Shown here piece by piece: positions 11,069 to 21,586 of a stretch of 64,000 nt of DNA. The stretch is taken from NCBI GenBank assembly GCA_020466095.1, contig CM035806.1, positions 128,727,679 to 128,791,678 of the forward strand, written 5' to 3'. The stretch comes from Chlorops oryzae (lineage: Eukaryota; Arthropoda; Insecta; Diptera; Chloropidae). Made by a program: the position numbers and the translations under genes. A model generated the notes under the pieces. That model saw only the letters and a program-made list of their open reading frames with translations. It was not told the origin of the DNA and searched no databases. Numbering within the stretch: position 1 is the stretch's first letter; every line of letters starts with the position of its first letter.

Positions 11069-11211
11069 GTTTTTAGATTTTTTATTTTGAACAGTCCTTG
11101 AAGTATCCTTGAAAATCCTTTTTAATAAGCCTTTTGGTCAAAATTTTATATCTCAAGAACTAATTAAGATAAGAAGATGAAAAAACGTTGGTTGATTGCT
11201 AATATAACAGG

Positions 11212-11723
11212 TGTTGTGAGGATTTTACCGAAATCCCTCACTCGCCTATCGGACCGAATTTTCTAAAGAAAACGCTCTTTAGTTTTATAATTTATCATTA
11301 TTTATTAAACGATTATCTACAACTGTTAACTGCAACTTATATTTAGCAACTGATTTCAACTGACTCTTAGTTTAGAATACAAAAGCTTATATACTAATTA
11401 TTCTATATATTTAAACCTAAGTCTGCGCTCTGCAGACGCTGATTTGTTCTTCGGGAACGGTGTCATGGGCCTGCTGACGCATGCTGATCTGTCCAGGTGT
11501 GCTTCCGGGTTTGTTGGTCGTTTTGTTCCCACGAACATTCGATTCTCATATTCCATAATTCGCATGCTCGGCGATTCTGCGTAAGGTCACCTATGTTGTA
11601 AAGTTGCACTTGGCACGCTTGTATGAAGGTCCAAAATGCCAGCTTGCATTTTTGGCCGTCTGCCGTCGCTAGCGGTATTTCGTAAGCTACAAGATGAGCT
11701 GCTCTGCTGTTTGACTCATAACA
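11212..11723 (-). repeat. 3' LTR of the gypsy-type element
   Basis: It matches the repeat at 20901-21414, beginning TGTTGTGAGG and ending CATAACA as written on the plus strand (TG...CA ends). The element is transcribed right to left, so this is the downstream LTR. The polypurine tract abuts it at 11724. Confidence 0.93.
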
Positions 11724-11737
11724 TCCCTCCCCCTTTT
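11724..11737 (-). other. Polypurine tract of the gypsy-type element
   Basis: On the minus strand the bases immediately before the 3' LTR read AAAAGGGGGAGGGA. This is a classic polypurine tract that would prime plus-strand DNA synthesis. Confidence 0.8.
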
Positions 11738-12199
11738 GAAGACGATGCCACGTTTTGGCATTCAAATTAACGGTGGAAGGTAAGTTTGTCATTGCTATTG
11801 TAAGGATTGCCGCAAAAGCCATCTTAGTGTTTTGAGTCATCTGTTATAGGAAGATTGGCTGCTTGTTGGGATCCGACAGGAAAACTATTTATTTGGTCCC
11901 AAAATTTTAAGTGGTTTAACTTTCATATTTTTGTTGGTGCAACTCTGGAACTGCTCGAACTTCCGACTAACGTTTTGAGTTTTCTTGTTTCTGGTTCTGG
12001 TAGGTGAAACCTTACGCCATATTGGTTAATTACGAAGCTTGTGGTCAGCATGGTCAGCATCCCATCGATGTCCTCTCCTGCGTCATTCTGCTATAATTCG
12101 ATTGAGACAGTTGGAGTGTGTTTTTATCACTATTTAATTTTTAATTTGATTTTTTTTTTTTTTTTTTTTTTTTATAATTCTTTTTTTTTTTGCATACTT

Positions 12200-12248
<49 letters not shown>

Positions 12249-12847
12249 ATGGGTTTCTCATGTTCAATTTATTTATTATTTTTCTTTCTTTTCTTTTTTT
12301 TCATTAAATATTTTCTTTGTTTCAACTGTCTCCCACCTGTAATTTACAAAAATTTTACTTACAGATTATAATCTATATTTTAATTTTATAATATATTAAT
12401 TGATAATATTCTTAATTATATAATTCAGTTTTAAGCTACTAATTTTTCGATTTTTCTTACAACTATATACATATATGTTATCGAAATTTTAGTCTTTTAT
12501 TGCAATTTAAATTTTACTATTAGTATGATCTATTTAAATTTCATGATTTCGAACATTTTGAATTTTAAATTTTGTATGTTTTTCCTCAGAATATTTTTCC
12601 ATTCAAATATTATATTTTTTTTAATAATTTTGAATGATTTTATATATTTTTATATTTATAATTTGTTGGAATAATTCGCTTTTCTTTTCTTTAAACTTTG
12701 AAGTGCAACTAGTGGGAAATTACTCCTTTTTTATGTGAAGTGTAATGTCAAATTTTGTTAATTTAGATACTTGATTTTTTTTTTTTTTTTTTTATTATTA
12801 TTATTATTATTCTTTTTTTTTATATGTATATCTCCAATTTCCTCTTA

Positions 12848-12878
<31 letters not shown>

Positions 12879-13516
12879 AATTTTTTCTTACCAATCACTC
12901 TTCCCCTCTTCTTAGTTTGGAAACTAAATTAAATTTAGAAATTTCAACACTTTCAATTGAGTTTCCAAATTTTAGAAGGGAAATTTTACGTCTGATATCC
13001 ATCGTTAAGCCTCATTGGTCTTCCTGAAAAGAAAAAGAAAACATGAAATTATTCCCTACCTGTGTTACAACTATTCTCGTGTCCCTACCTTTATTTCGGC
13101 TGTTCAAATTGAACTTGACAGTTTTTAATTTTTGCATAACTACTTTCGAACTTGACCTATTTATTTTTCTTTTGACTGTCTTTTGGTGGTTTGAGTTTAA
13201 TTATTATTTTCTTATTTTTCCGATATTGCAATGTCAAGTGCACTATATAAAAGAAATTGTGTTTGCTCATCAACATTTACTTCGCGGCTGGCTTTAACTG
13301 AACAGAATAAACAAAAAAAATTATTTTGCTTTTATTGTGTCTTCGCTTGTTTTGATATGCGAGCACTTTTGTCTTGAACAGAAAATTGTTAATTTTTTTA
13401 TTTTTTAAAGATATGTAATTGTCGCGTGGTGGAGCTTAATTTCTGGTAGCGCCAGTTTGAAATAGGATCGCTTCGAAAATAAGAAAAAGCAAAGAATGAA
13501 TTTATTCTATAAATTT
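11738..13516 (-). other. A-rich 3' region of the gypsy-type element, no env
   Basis: About 1.8 kb between the end of the phosphatase domain and the polypurine tract. Long T runs on the plus strand (12149-12244, 12779-12795, 12848-12875) are A runs in the sense direction. Frames here are homopolymer artefacts such as poly-Phe. I see no envelope-like ORF, signal peptide or fusion segment. Confidence 0.6.
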
Positions 13517-13640
13517 TCATTTAAGTAGTACTTTAAGGGCCTGGTAACAAAATATGTATTGTGTGGCGTTTGGAATTGCTTGCGCCCTTTGTGCACGTAT
13601 TTTGTTTACTATTTCCGTACCTTTATGTTCTTTTTATTTT
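13517..13640 (-). pseudogene. C-terminal end of the phosphatase domain, out of frame
   Basis: The main ORF stops at 13609, just after the catalytic loop and its following helix. In another frame the sequence continues to a stop at 13517-13519 and encodes the usual end of a classical tyrosine phosphatase, including QYIFCYQAL and the Gln that corresponds to the catalytic Q-loop. One inserted or missing base in the A-rich run at 13628-13640 explains the break. The domain is therefore essentially complete in content. Confidence 0.8.
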
Positions 13641-15147
13641 CTTTCAAATCTAAGGCGATATTTAAAGCTATAAAAACGCATGTTCTACCTATGCCTGCAG
13701 CGCAATGAACTATCATCGGCGGCGGATTTGTTATATTAGTAGTTAACCTCTTTTGATTTTCCTTAACTAATCTTATAAATTGCCATAATAATTTAGCATT
13801 TGGTATGCCTTGATCGGCCCAACACTTAAATTGCCAATGGTAAATTTTTCTAGAAGTTTCTGATTTTTGATCGTATAGTTCTAATTCCGTACAAACAAAA
13901 TTCTTGTTTTCATTTTTATTGAGCGTTTTAACGCGAAATTGGGAAAATATTTTGGTGGAATTTACGTCAGCTTCCCAGTATCTAGCACATTCTCTCGACT
14001 TCGTGAGCATAACTATGGTATTACAATTTTGCTCCCATACCATTTGCCAGAAGTCTTGTATAGAATTTTCGAGAGGTCCCTGCGTAGCTATATATGACTT
14101 CGTCTTTTTGTATCCATCCACAAAACTAGCATGAATATATCCTGATATATTCTCCTGATGTGGTGATAATTTTACACGACTGTGGTCAAAACAAGGTACG
14201 TTCTTATAGCGATTCTTTTCTGAATTTCCTAAAAAATGTTTAAAAGATCCCTTGACTGGAATTCGAATCAATTGTGCATGCTCTTCGGTTAGCTTGCGGT
14301 TAATATCTTCTGCCTCTTTCCCTGCTTTTATATATTGAATGTTCGTTTTTTCCTGATTGACTTTTAACAAATTTCTGTGGAATGTTTTTTCTTTGCCCTT
14401 GATTAAAATTCTAGCATTTACAGAAGTGGGAAGTGATACGACTCTATAAGGTCCCTCCCAAATAGGCGAAAATTTATTCTTTCTGGTTTGGTTTTTCAGC
14501 CAGACCTTATCTCCTACCTTAAATTCTCTAATTTTCGATCCCTTATCATAGTATATTTTCGAATTTTGCTTTCCTTTTTCTTGATTTTGTCGAACTAATT
14601 CATGCGTTCTTTGAATCTGGTACTTTAATATTTTCGAATAATCATCAATATTGTATAGAGGAGCGGGCTTCCTTTTTAGATTAACAGGTACATCAAAGTC
14701 GAAACCAAAAAGTGTTTTGCTAGGCGTTTGTTTCGTAGTGCTGTGTACAGTATTATTGTGTACATGCATGGCATGATGAAGCCAATCATCCCAATTTGTA
14801 CCGTCTTCTTTCGCAAAAGTTCTTAAAAATTCGGCTAATGGTCTATGGCTTCTTTCTAAAGCACCATTGGCTTGCGGATGATATGGAGAAGTTTCTATTT
14901 TCTTAATTCCCATTAGCTTGCATACTTCCTTAAAAAGTTTTGAAGTGAAGTTTGTGCCATTGTCAGTGACAAGAATTCGTGGAATATTGAATTTTGAAAT
15001 TACTTCGTTAAAAAACGCTTTTGCTACTGTCGATGATTCTGCATCGGGAATGCCTGTACATATGAAAAATTTTGAAAAATCATCTAGAAATGTAAGAATA
15101 TATTTATTACCGCTTGAAGTGACTGGTAGGGGACCCACCATGTCCAT
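13609..15147 (-). CDS. Integrase fused to protein tyrosine phosphatase
   Basis: A 512-residue frame. Residues about 1-270 are a retroviral-type integrase: catalytic Asp2, Asp62 in VTDNG and Glu98 (35 residues between the last two), then a GPY module near 231. From about 281 the same frame is a classical PTP domain: KNRYKNV at 311, YIATQGPL at 352, the WPD-loop position as WADQG (Asp445 kept, Pro replaced by Ala), and the P-loop HCAAGIGRT with Cys482 and Arg488. Such a domain would remove phosphate from phosphotyrosine (or RNA/lipid, as some viral homologues do). It lies where env would be. The true start is upstream, because a one-base shift near 15178 separates it from the zinc domain. Confidence 0.93.
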   Translation of the reverse strand: MDMVGPLPVTSSGNKYILTFLDDFSKFFICTGIPDAESSTVAKAFFNEVISKFNIPRILVTDNGTNFTSKLFKEVCKLMGIKKIETSPYHPQANGALERSHRPLAEFLRTFAKEDGTNWDDWLHHAMHVHNNTVHSTTKQTPSKTLFGFDFDVPVNLKRKPAPLYNIDDYSKILKYQIQRTHELVRQNQEKGKQNSKIYYDKGSKIREFKVGDKVWLKNQTRKNKFSPIWEGPYRVVSLPTSVNARILIKGKEKTFHRNLLKVNQEKTNIQYIKAGKEAEDINRKLTEEHAQLIRIPVKGSFKHFLGNSEKNRYKNVPCFDHSRVKLSPHQENISGYIHASFVDGYKKTKSYIATQGPLENSIQDFWQMVWEQNCNTIVMLTKSRECARYWEADVNSTKIFSQFRVKTLNKNENKNFVCTELELYDQKSETSRKIYHWQFKCWADQGIPNAKLLWQFIRLVKENQKRLTTNITNPPPMIVHCAAGIGRTCVFIALNIALDLKENKKNIKVRK

Positions 15148-15775
15148 AAATATCTTATCAAAAGGCGTTGGGAAATTTTTGTGAGAACCATCGGCATTTT
15201 CTCGACTTTTGAACTTTTATTTTTCTGACAGAGTTCACATGTTTTCACGTAATCTTTTATTTGTTTTTGCATGCCTTGCCACTTAAATTGTTTTCTAATT
15301 CGCAAAAACGTCTTCATTGTCCCTTTATGACCTCCTATGGGTGAATCATGAAATGTTTTAAGGACCTTTACAATCTCCTTTGGGTCAGTTAAAACTTGTG
15401 CCATGTCTTCTTCAATATTTTCATCAGTTATTTCATCAGGGTTTTCTTTAGCCTGAGCTCTTGTTACTACAGATATTGTGCTGTCGATATGTGGAATTCT
15501 ACTCAAAGCGTCAGCGTTTTGATTATTTTTTCCCGGCTTATAAAAAATTTCAAAATCGTACTCTAAAAGTTTAAGGCGAAAACGACCTAGTCTCGAATCT
15601 TGTTCCTTTAAATTGGCTATACCTTTTAATGGCTTATGATCGGTGTATATTTTGAAAGGTCTCCCCAATAAATAGGTCCTAAAATTTTTCACAGCCCAAA
15701 CTATTGCCAAAAATTCTTTCTCAATTGTAGAATACCGTTTCTCAGTTTCACTTAACGCTCTGCTGGAAAATAAAT
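15084..15775 (-). pseudogene. RNase H C-terminus and integrase zinc domain of gypsy-type pol
   Basis: The frame 15084-15710 begins within RNase H (IYTDHKPL, then DALSRIP) and continues into the integrase HHCC zinc finger (His in FHDSPIGGHKG, then CELCQKNK). RNase H sequence upstream to about 15775 is readable in this frame without an ATG. Frame breaks at about 15770 (to RT) and about 15178 (to the integrase core) are single-base shifts. Its roles are RNA removal during reverse transcription and integrase multimer binding. Confidence 0.85.
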
Positions 15776-16648
15776 AGGCAAATCTTCCCCTGGTTCTCCT
15801 TGCGAGAGAACAGCTCCTAAGGCTTCATTACTAGCGTCTGTTGTTAGAACAAAAGTTTTCGAAAAATCTGGATATTGAAGTAAAGGAGGTGAGGTTACCG
15901 CAGCTTTAAGCTGTTCCATGGCCTTCTGACAATCATTATTCCATTCAAACTTAACGTTTTTTCTTAATAATTTGTTTAGTGGAACTGAAATTTTTGCCGC
16001 ATTTGGTATAAATTTGCGATAATAATTGATTAATCCAAGGAAAGCTTGTAACTCTTTTACATTTCTGGGTGGTGATATTTTTTGTACACTTTCTACCTTT
16101 AGTGGATCTGGCAGCACGCCTGATTCCGAACATTTATGCCCTAAATATATAACTTCTTTTTTAAGAAATTGACATTTCTCTGTTTGAAGTTTTAAACTGT
16201 TATGTCTTAAGACTTCAAAAACCTTACATAATCTTTCTTCATGCTCTTCTAAATTCCTAGCATAAATAACGATATCATCAAGATAAACAAAACAATCAAT
16301 TCCCTGCAAACCAGTGAGAATGCTATTCATTATGCGTTGAAAGGTTGCAGGTGCTCCCGTGAGCCCAAAAGGCATTCTGGTAAATTCAAAATGTCCCATT
16401 CCCGTGCTAAATGCTGTTTTCTCTTTATCTTTTTCTTCGATAAGCACTTGATGGTATCCGCTGGCTAAATCTAAAGTTGAAAAATACCTACTGCAACCCA
16501 ACTGATCGAGAATTTCATCTATTCTCGGTATCGGAAAAACTTGTTTAACGGTAATATCGTTCAACTTTCGGAAATCTACCACAAGTCGCCATTTCTTTTC
16601 CCATCGGCACCGGCCTTTTTCGGTACTAACAATATCGGAGAATTCCAA
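15752..16648 (-). pseudogene. Reverse transcriptase of gypsy-type pol
   Basis: A 298-residue frame with the RT core: VVDFRKLND, TLDLASGYHQ (Asp60), FTRMPFGL, and the active site VYLDDIVIY (Asp124-Asp125). It continues through the connection domain to the start of RNase H (LTTDASNEALGAV). It is joined upstream to the protease ORF by a one-base shift in an A run near 16600, and breaks downstream near 15770. The catalytic residues are intact. Confidence 0.92.
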
Positions 16649-18367
16649 GGAGACTTGCTTGGAGAAATAATGCCATCTTTAAGCATTTTGTCAACCTGTG
16701 AGGTTATTTCTGTTTTATGCACTTCTGGTAGTCTATATTGCCTAATATTAACTGGTGGCTGCCCTGGTTCTGTTGCAATTTCGTGTTTTAGAACTGTCGT
16801 ATATGAAAGCTTATCCTCACTCAAATGAAAAATATCAGAATATTCTCTGAATACACTCTTTATAGATTTTAATTCTTCTTCGTTTAAATTATTATCTAAA
16901 CGTACTGTTTCCATAATCAATTGAAAACGATCATTCATTTTCTCATCTTTTTTGACAAAATTTATCCCTGTTTTTCCTAACTCCTCATAATCCCTAAGAA
17001 GAGTGTAATTTAGCTCCTTTAACTGTCCAAATTTTACATTTTTTCTACTTGCATTCAGAACTGGTACAAATCCCTTTCCCTTTTTGATTCTTGTTATTAC
17101 ATTTCCAACGTATACTCCTTGCAAAATTTCTTGCTTATGTACCACTATATCTCCTGATTCAATATTAACCTTAATTGGAATTATTTTTGAAGTTCTAGCG
17201 TTTATCGTAATTGACTCAACTACGCATATTCTTCTAGTCTCTTGCTCTGAACAAAGTGGTAATCTTGCGATTTCCTTGCTATTTGCGAAAAATGAAATCG
17301 TCTTATTAACTCCATTCGTAACCGAACGGGTCCACAGTTCATCTCTACCCAAAAGTCCATCTGCTGGTACTTTGCTACCAAATGGAAGTACGTGCATATT
17401 AAAATTTAATGCTTTGTTTTCTTGGTGAGATATCCTTACAGCTCCCTCTGTACTAATACTACCACCAAATGCTCCACCTAATTGCTTAACCTCTGACCTG
17501 TCAACTTCAACTTCTTCTTTTAAGACTTCAGATTTGAGCAAACTAGTGTCTGCCCCTGTATCGATAAGCAGAGTTAATTTATCATTTTTAGCTTGTCCAC
17601 ACGGAAATACTATAAATGCATCATCTGATCGACATCCCTCATCTATGGTTAAAGAATTTGTTGAACTGTCAAAGTTGTTTAGTTTTAGGTCTTTGAGCAG
17701 CCTTTTCTTCTTAATTGACTCTGACTTACTCAATTTTCTATTTAAATGCAATTCCATTATTTTTCTTTCTAAAACAACTAAACCCTTTGAAAGCGACTCT
17801 TGTAGACTAGTACACAAAATAATCAACATACTTAATAGTATGATCCATCCCTTGGTGAAAAATTGCTTTACACATGAATCACTAGAATATGATATTTCAT
17901 AAACATCTCTTGGATAGGTATACTCAACAACTTGTTCAGAAAATGTAACCTTCTTATTATTTTCTTTTCGCTTTCTAACGGAACATATAGGCTCGCTTAG
18001 CCTAACGTATGTTTTTTTCATTCTCCTTCATCTGCTCACTGCTACACAGTGGCTGACTTTTGTTTATTTTAACAGTGGAGTCTTCGACTTCAATTTTATT
18101 TATATCCAGTTCCAATAGCGACTGTGACTGACAAGATAAGCTTGATTTTTCCTCTGTGCTTCTTTTCATATTTTTTAATTCTATTTTCTTAAGTTCATTT
18201 TTCTGCACATTGCCGCCACCGGGTACTGGAATAGGCCTTAATTTTTCTAATCTATTATCGGCTTTCCGGTCTACTGGCCTTGACCGGGCCGTGTATAGTT
18301 TCCCTGACTCTGAGTTGCGGACGGACAATTTGGTGAAATATGGCCAAACTGTTTGCATTTGTAGCAC
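16576..18367 (-). pseudogene. Pol N-terminus with aspartic protease, gypsy-type element
   Basis: Two frames (18002-18367 and 16576-18021) belong together across a shift in an A7 run at about 18010. The first overlaps the end of gag by about 100 nt in a different frame, as expected for ribosomal frameshifting into pol. The second (481 aa) carries the retroviral protease LLIDTGADTSLL (Asp154), the flap region and GLLGRDEL, then the N-terminal RT fingers (SPWNSPILLVPKK). Oddly, residues about 58-73 form a hydrophobic, membrane-like segment before the protease. Confidence 0.87.
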
Positions 18368-20372
18368 TGCCTATTATCAATTCTAAGAGCCCCTTGACCA
18401 TTTTTGGGTACATTTTGACGATCGTTAAACCTGCTTTGTCCTCTATTGTCGTACGTAGTAGTGTTTTGACTTTGTGTTTGATTGCTATTCTCTCTACTTA
18501 GATTCTGTGTTTGAAAATTATTCGCCTTCATACTGCAAAATTTATTAGCTAGGTGCCCGCCAATACGACATATGTGGCAATACATTTCTCTCAACTTTAC
18601 TAGACAATTTTCGGTAAATGGCCTTGTTTTTTACAAAAAGTACAACTTAATTTCTGGCGTTCCTCTTGGCCGCATTGCGATCCTCTTTCATGACCGTAAA
18701 TGCTACATTTTTCGCAAAAAGGAGTATTTAATCTTGTCTTACAGTGTGCATAAAAATGTCCTGATTTTTTGCAAAAACTACAAACGCTATCCTCTTTGAG
18801 CAGATCCTCTACTAAATTGATTTCGTTTACTTTGCAGCCTATTCGTGACTGGATTCTTTCGACAAAATCTACTAACTGACCAATGGAATCATTTTCCCTT
18901 CCAGCTAACATTTGCTCAAGTGATCGATCTCGCAATCCTTTAATAAAGGCATTTACCCCAAGATCCTTAAAAAAGACCTCCATATTATCTAATCCATAGG
19001 TTTCTTTTACGAATTCATTCGCTTCTTTTAATAATTCCTCTATCCTGCTACCAAAAAGGACCACTGGCTCACTTGGGCCTTGCCTAATGTTATCTAAGTC
19101 TGCCCTTATTTGGTCTAGAGTCCTTGCTTTAGCATAATTTTGTTTTATAAATTCGCAAAATTCGTCTATTGATGAAAATTTTTTCTCCCCAACCCGCTTA
19201 TGCGCCTTTCCAAACAATCTCAGCTTTATGCATTCTATTGCGAGCTCTGTGTCTCCAGGTGAGACTTCTCTCTTCAACAATTGACACCCTTGTATAAATT
19301 TATCTACTTCTATTTTAAGCTCTGGACAAGATGTTCCTGAAAAGATTGGCACTAGCATGTCAACTACCTTTTTCATTTCACTGACTAATGTTCTCATTGA
19401 AGACACGTGTATGTGGCTCGGACGATTATATTCTCTGACTGCGATGGGCTCATTTACTTTTGGAATGTTACCGAGGTGTGAAACTCTCTCTTGTGGACTG
19501 TTATCTCTCAAACTATTGTCATTTCTTTGGTTGGCACCAAATTGAAAGAAATGTTCTAAATTAGCTCTCGCGGCTGAAAAATTTGAATCTGATTTGGTAT
19601 GTTTGTTCTGCATCATATCAGTTTTTGGTCTTAACTGATTTGATTGACCTGCTGAGGGTGGAGGCGGGGGTGGCGGTATTTGTGTAGGTGTTGGCTGTGG
19701 AGTCAACGAAGGACTTAATGAATGTTCCCCTGAATATTCTATTTGACTTGGAGTCAGTTTTGAGATTTCGATACCAGCTTCTGATAATTCTTTTGATAAT
19801 GGTGTTAAGTTACCGGTCGCTTCGATATGTAATGTTAATTCGTTATTGTTAGACATTTGAGGACGACCAATGTTACTATTTTCGTGGTTGGCACAACGTA
19901 ATCTCTCCTTCAAATGCTCTATTTCTGCTTTCTGTTCAACGATCGTTTGTCTATTTTTTTCAAATAGGTTTAACTGTCCTGCGCTAAAATTTTCTTTTAA
20001 TAAAAGTTCCCTTAGTCTGTCGTTTTCTAGTTTTTGTTCTTCCAAGGATGAATCTGAACCCGCTAACGCGTCCTTTAATTTTTTGTTCTGTGATTTCAAT
20101 AATTTATTGCTAAGCTGTAATTTTTCTAATTCTTTTTCGAAAGCTTTACTCTTTTTATCACTTGCGCTTTCTCTTATATGTTCAAGTACTATGTCAAATT
20201 TCTCTTCTTGAGTTTTACCTTCTATTTCACTGCGAACTGAATTTAAAAATGATCTTTTCTTATTTACTGACTCTAGGACTTCCCACAATTGTCTAAAATA
20301 ACTAGCAGTTAAACGTTCATAAGTGAATACTTCTTGCTTTAAATTTTCTATAATTGCGCTATTTCCTTCCAT
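18271..20372 (-). pseudogene. Gag of the gypsy-type element
   Basis: The main frame is 590 aa from an ATG at 20372. It has a long coiled-coil-like region (about 85-175), a proline-rich stretch (PTPTQIPPPPPPPS), a capsid-like middle, then zinc knuckles CSFCKKSGHFYAHC, CEKCSIYGHERGSQC and a third starting CTFCKKQGHLP. Inside the third knuckle, near 18603, a one-base deletion shifts the frame. Frame 18271-18594 continues with CHICRIGGHLANKFC and CYKCKQFGHISPNC. Five knuckles is high for a gypsy gag. Its role is RNA packaging and particle assembly. Confidence 0.87.
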
Positions 20373-20884
20373 TTGAATTTTAATAAATTAATATGGCTTT
20401 TCATGTACTTACCATCGTGCTTGTGATAGTTAAATTCTATGTCCGATGCGGCGGCTTCGATGAATAAAAAGTTTATTTCGCGGATAATTTTTCGCGGACA
20501 ATTTTTCGCGGATTATTTTCGTGGATTATATTTTTTTTTTTTTTTCGCGACGAAAAGTACGTTTTACTCTTTAATATAAAAACAAAAGTCCATTTAAAGA
20601 TTAATTCGCCAAGGATTCTTTATTCTCCAAACAGGGAAAACCATGCGCTCTATAAATATAGCAATACCCTCGGTGCCTGAACACAATTCCCGGGCTCTGT
20701 TAGCAGTGCCTGAACACACATCCAACAGTTAGCAACATTTAATAGTGCAACAAGGCTTACTCTTGCGGAAGAATTTTATTGAATACCAAGGACTATTAGT
20801 CTTTTTAATGTCCCTAAAAGTGCAATACTTCGCGGACGCGATGGTGTACTCGTAGGACGTCAACTACTTTGAGTAGTTGTAAAA
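20373..20884 (-). other. 5' leader of the gypsy-type element
   Basis: About 510 bp between the primer-binding site and the gag ATG. It contains no ORF and probably holds packaging signals. A run of TTTCGCGG-type repeats lies at 20475-20560 on the plus strand. Confidence 0.6.
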
Positions 20885-20896
20885 ACCGGCTGCGCC
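20885..20896 (-). other. Primer-binding site, tRNA-Ser type
   Basis: On the plus strand the sequence CCGGCTGCGCCA ends four bases before the 5' LTR (20901). Read on the minus strand it is TGGCGCAGCCGG, complementary to a tRNA 3' end including CCA, most like tRNA-Ser. The tRNA assignment is from memory of fly elements and was not searched. Confidence 0.7.
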
Positions 20897-20900
20897 AATA

Positions 20901-21414
20901 ATGTTGTGAGGATTTTACCGAAATCCCTCACTCGCCTATCGGACCGAATTTTCTAAAGAAAACGCTCTTTAGTTTTATAATTTATCATTATTTATTAAAC
21001 GATTATCTACAACTGTTAACTGCAACTTATATTTAGCAACTGATTTCAACTGACTCTTAGTTTAGAATACAAAAGCTTATATACTAATTATTCTATATAT
21101 TTAAACCTAAGTCTGCGCTCTGCAGACGCTGATTTGTTCTTCGGGAACGGTGTCATGGGCCTGCTGACGCATGCTGATCTGTCCAGGTGTGCTTCCGGGT
21201 TTGTTGGTCGTTTTGTTCCCACGAACATTCGATTCTCATATTCTCATAATTCGCATGCTCGGCGATTCTGCGTAAGGTCACCTATGTTGTAAAGTTGCAC
21301 TTGGCACGCTTGTATGAAGGTCCAAAATGCCAGCTTGCATTTTTGGCCGTCTGCCGTCGCTAGCGGTATTTCGTAAGCTACAAGATGAGCTGCTCTGCTG
21401 TTTGACTCATAACA
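20901..21414 (-). repeat. 5' LTR of the gypsy-type element
   Basis: 514 bp, matching 11212-11723 except for a 2-bp difference near 21243. It would contain the promoter and start of transcription for the element. The target duplication CAGG follows at 21415. Confidence 0.93.
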
Positions 21415-21446
21415 CAGGAAATCAAAAAAAATTTTTTTTTAATTTT

Positions 21447-21508
21447 TACACTGAGAAAATTTTTCCCACAAAAGTAAAAAAACAATTTTAACAAATTTTT
21501 TCAGTGTA
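21447..21508. repeat. Short palindromic MITE-like sequence
   Basis: TACACTGAGAAAATTTTT at the left is mirrored by AAATTTTTTCAGTGTA at the right. Similar CACTGAGAAAA ends occur near 33010. The length (62 bp) and lack of a clear target duplication keep this tentative. Confidence 0.4.
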
Positions 21509-21586
21509 TTCCCAGTTTGACGCCAAGAGTGGTTTTGAAAAGTTGAAAAACATGTTATCAGAATTTTTACTAACTAACAAAAAGAA

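Larger units (their letters stand above)
11212..21414 (-). mobile_element. Ty3/gypsy LTR retrotransposon carrying a phosphatase domain
   Basis: A complete 10.2-kb element bounded by LTRs of 512 and 514 bp, with a 4-bp duplication CAGG at 11208-11211 and 21415-21418. Minus-strand order: 5' LTR, primer site, gag, protease, RT, RNase H, integrase, protein tyrosine phosphatase, long A-rich 3' region, polypurine tract, 3' LTR. I noticed only a 2-bp indel between the LTRs, so insertion is recent. Nevertheless six or so single-base frameshifts break the ORFs. RT and integrase motifs place it in Ty3/gypsy, close in style to the gypsy/17.6 group, but the clade is not settled. No env is present. Confidence 0.93.

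Noticed and set aside
12041..12307. Hydrophobic 88-aa ORF
   Set aside because: Poly-Phe from T runs in the A-rich 3' region of the gypsy-type element.
11738..13516. Possible env gene of the gypsy-type element
   Set aside because: No ORF with signal peptide, transmembrane segment or cleavage site; the region is homopolymer-rich.
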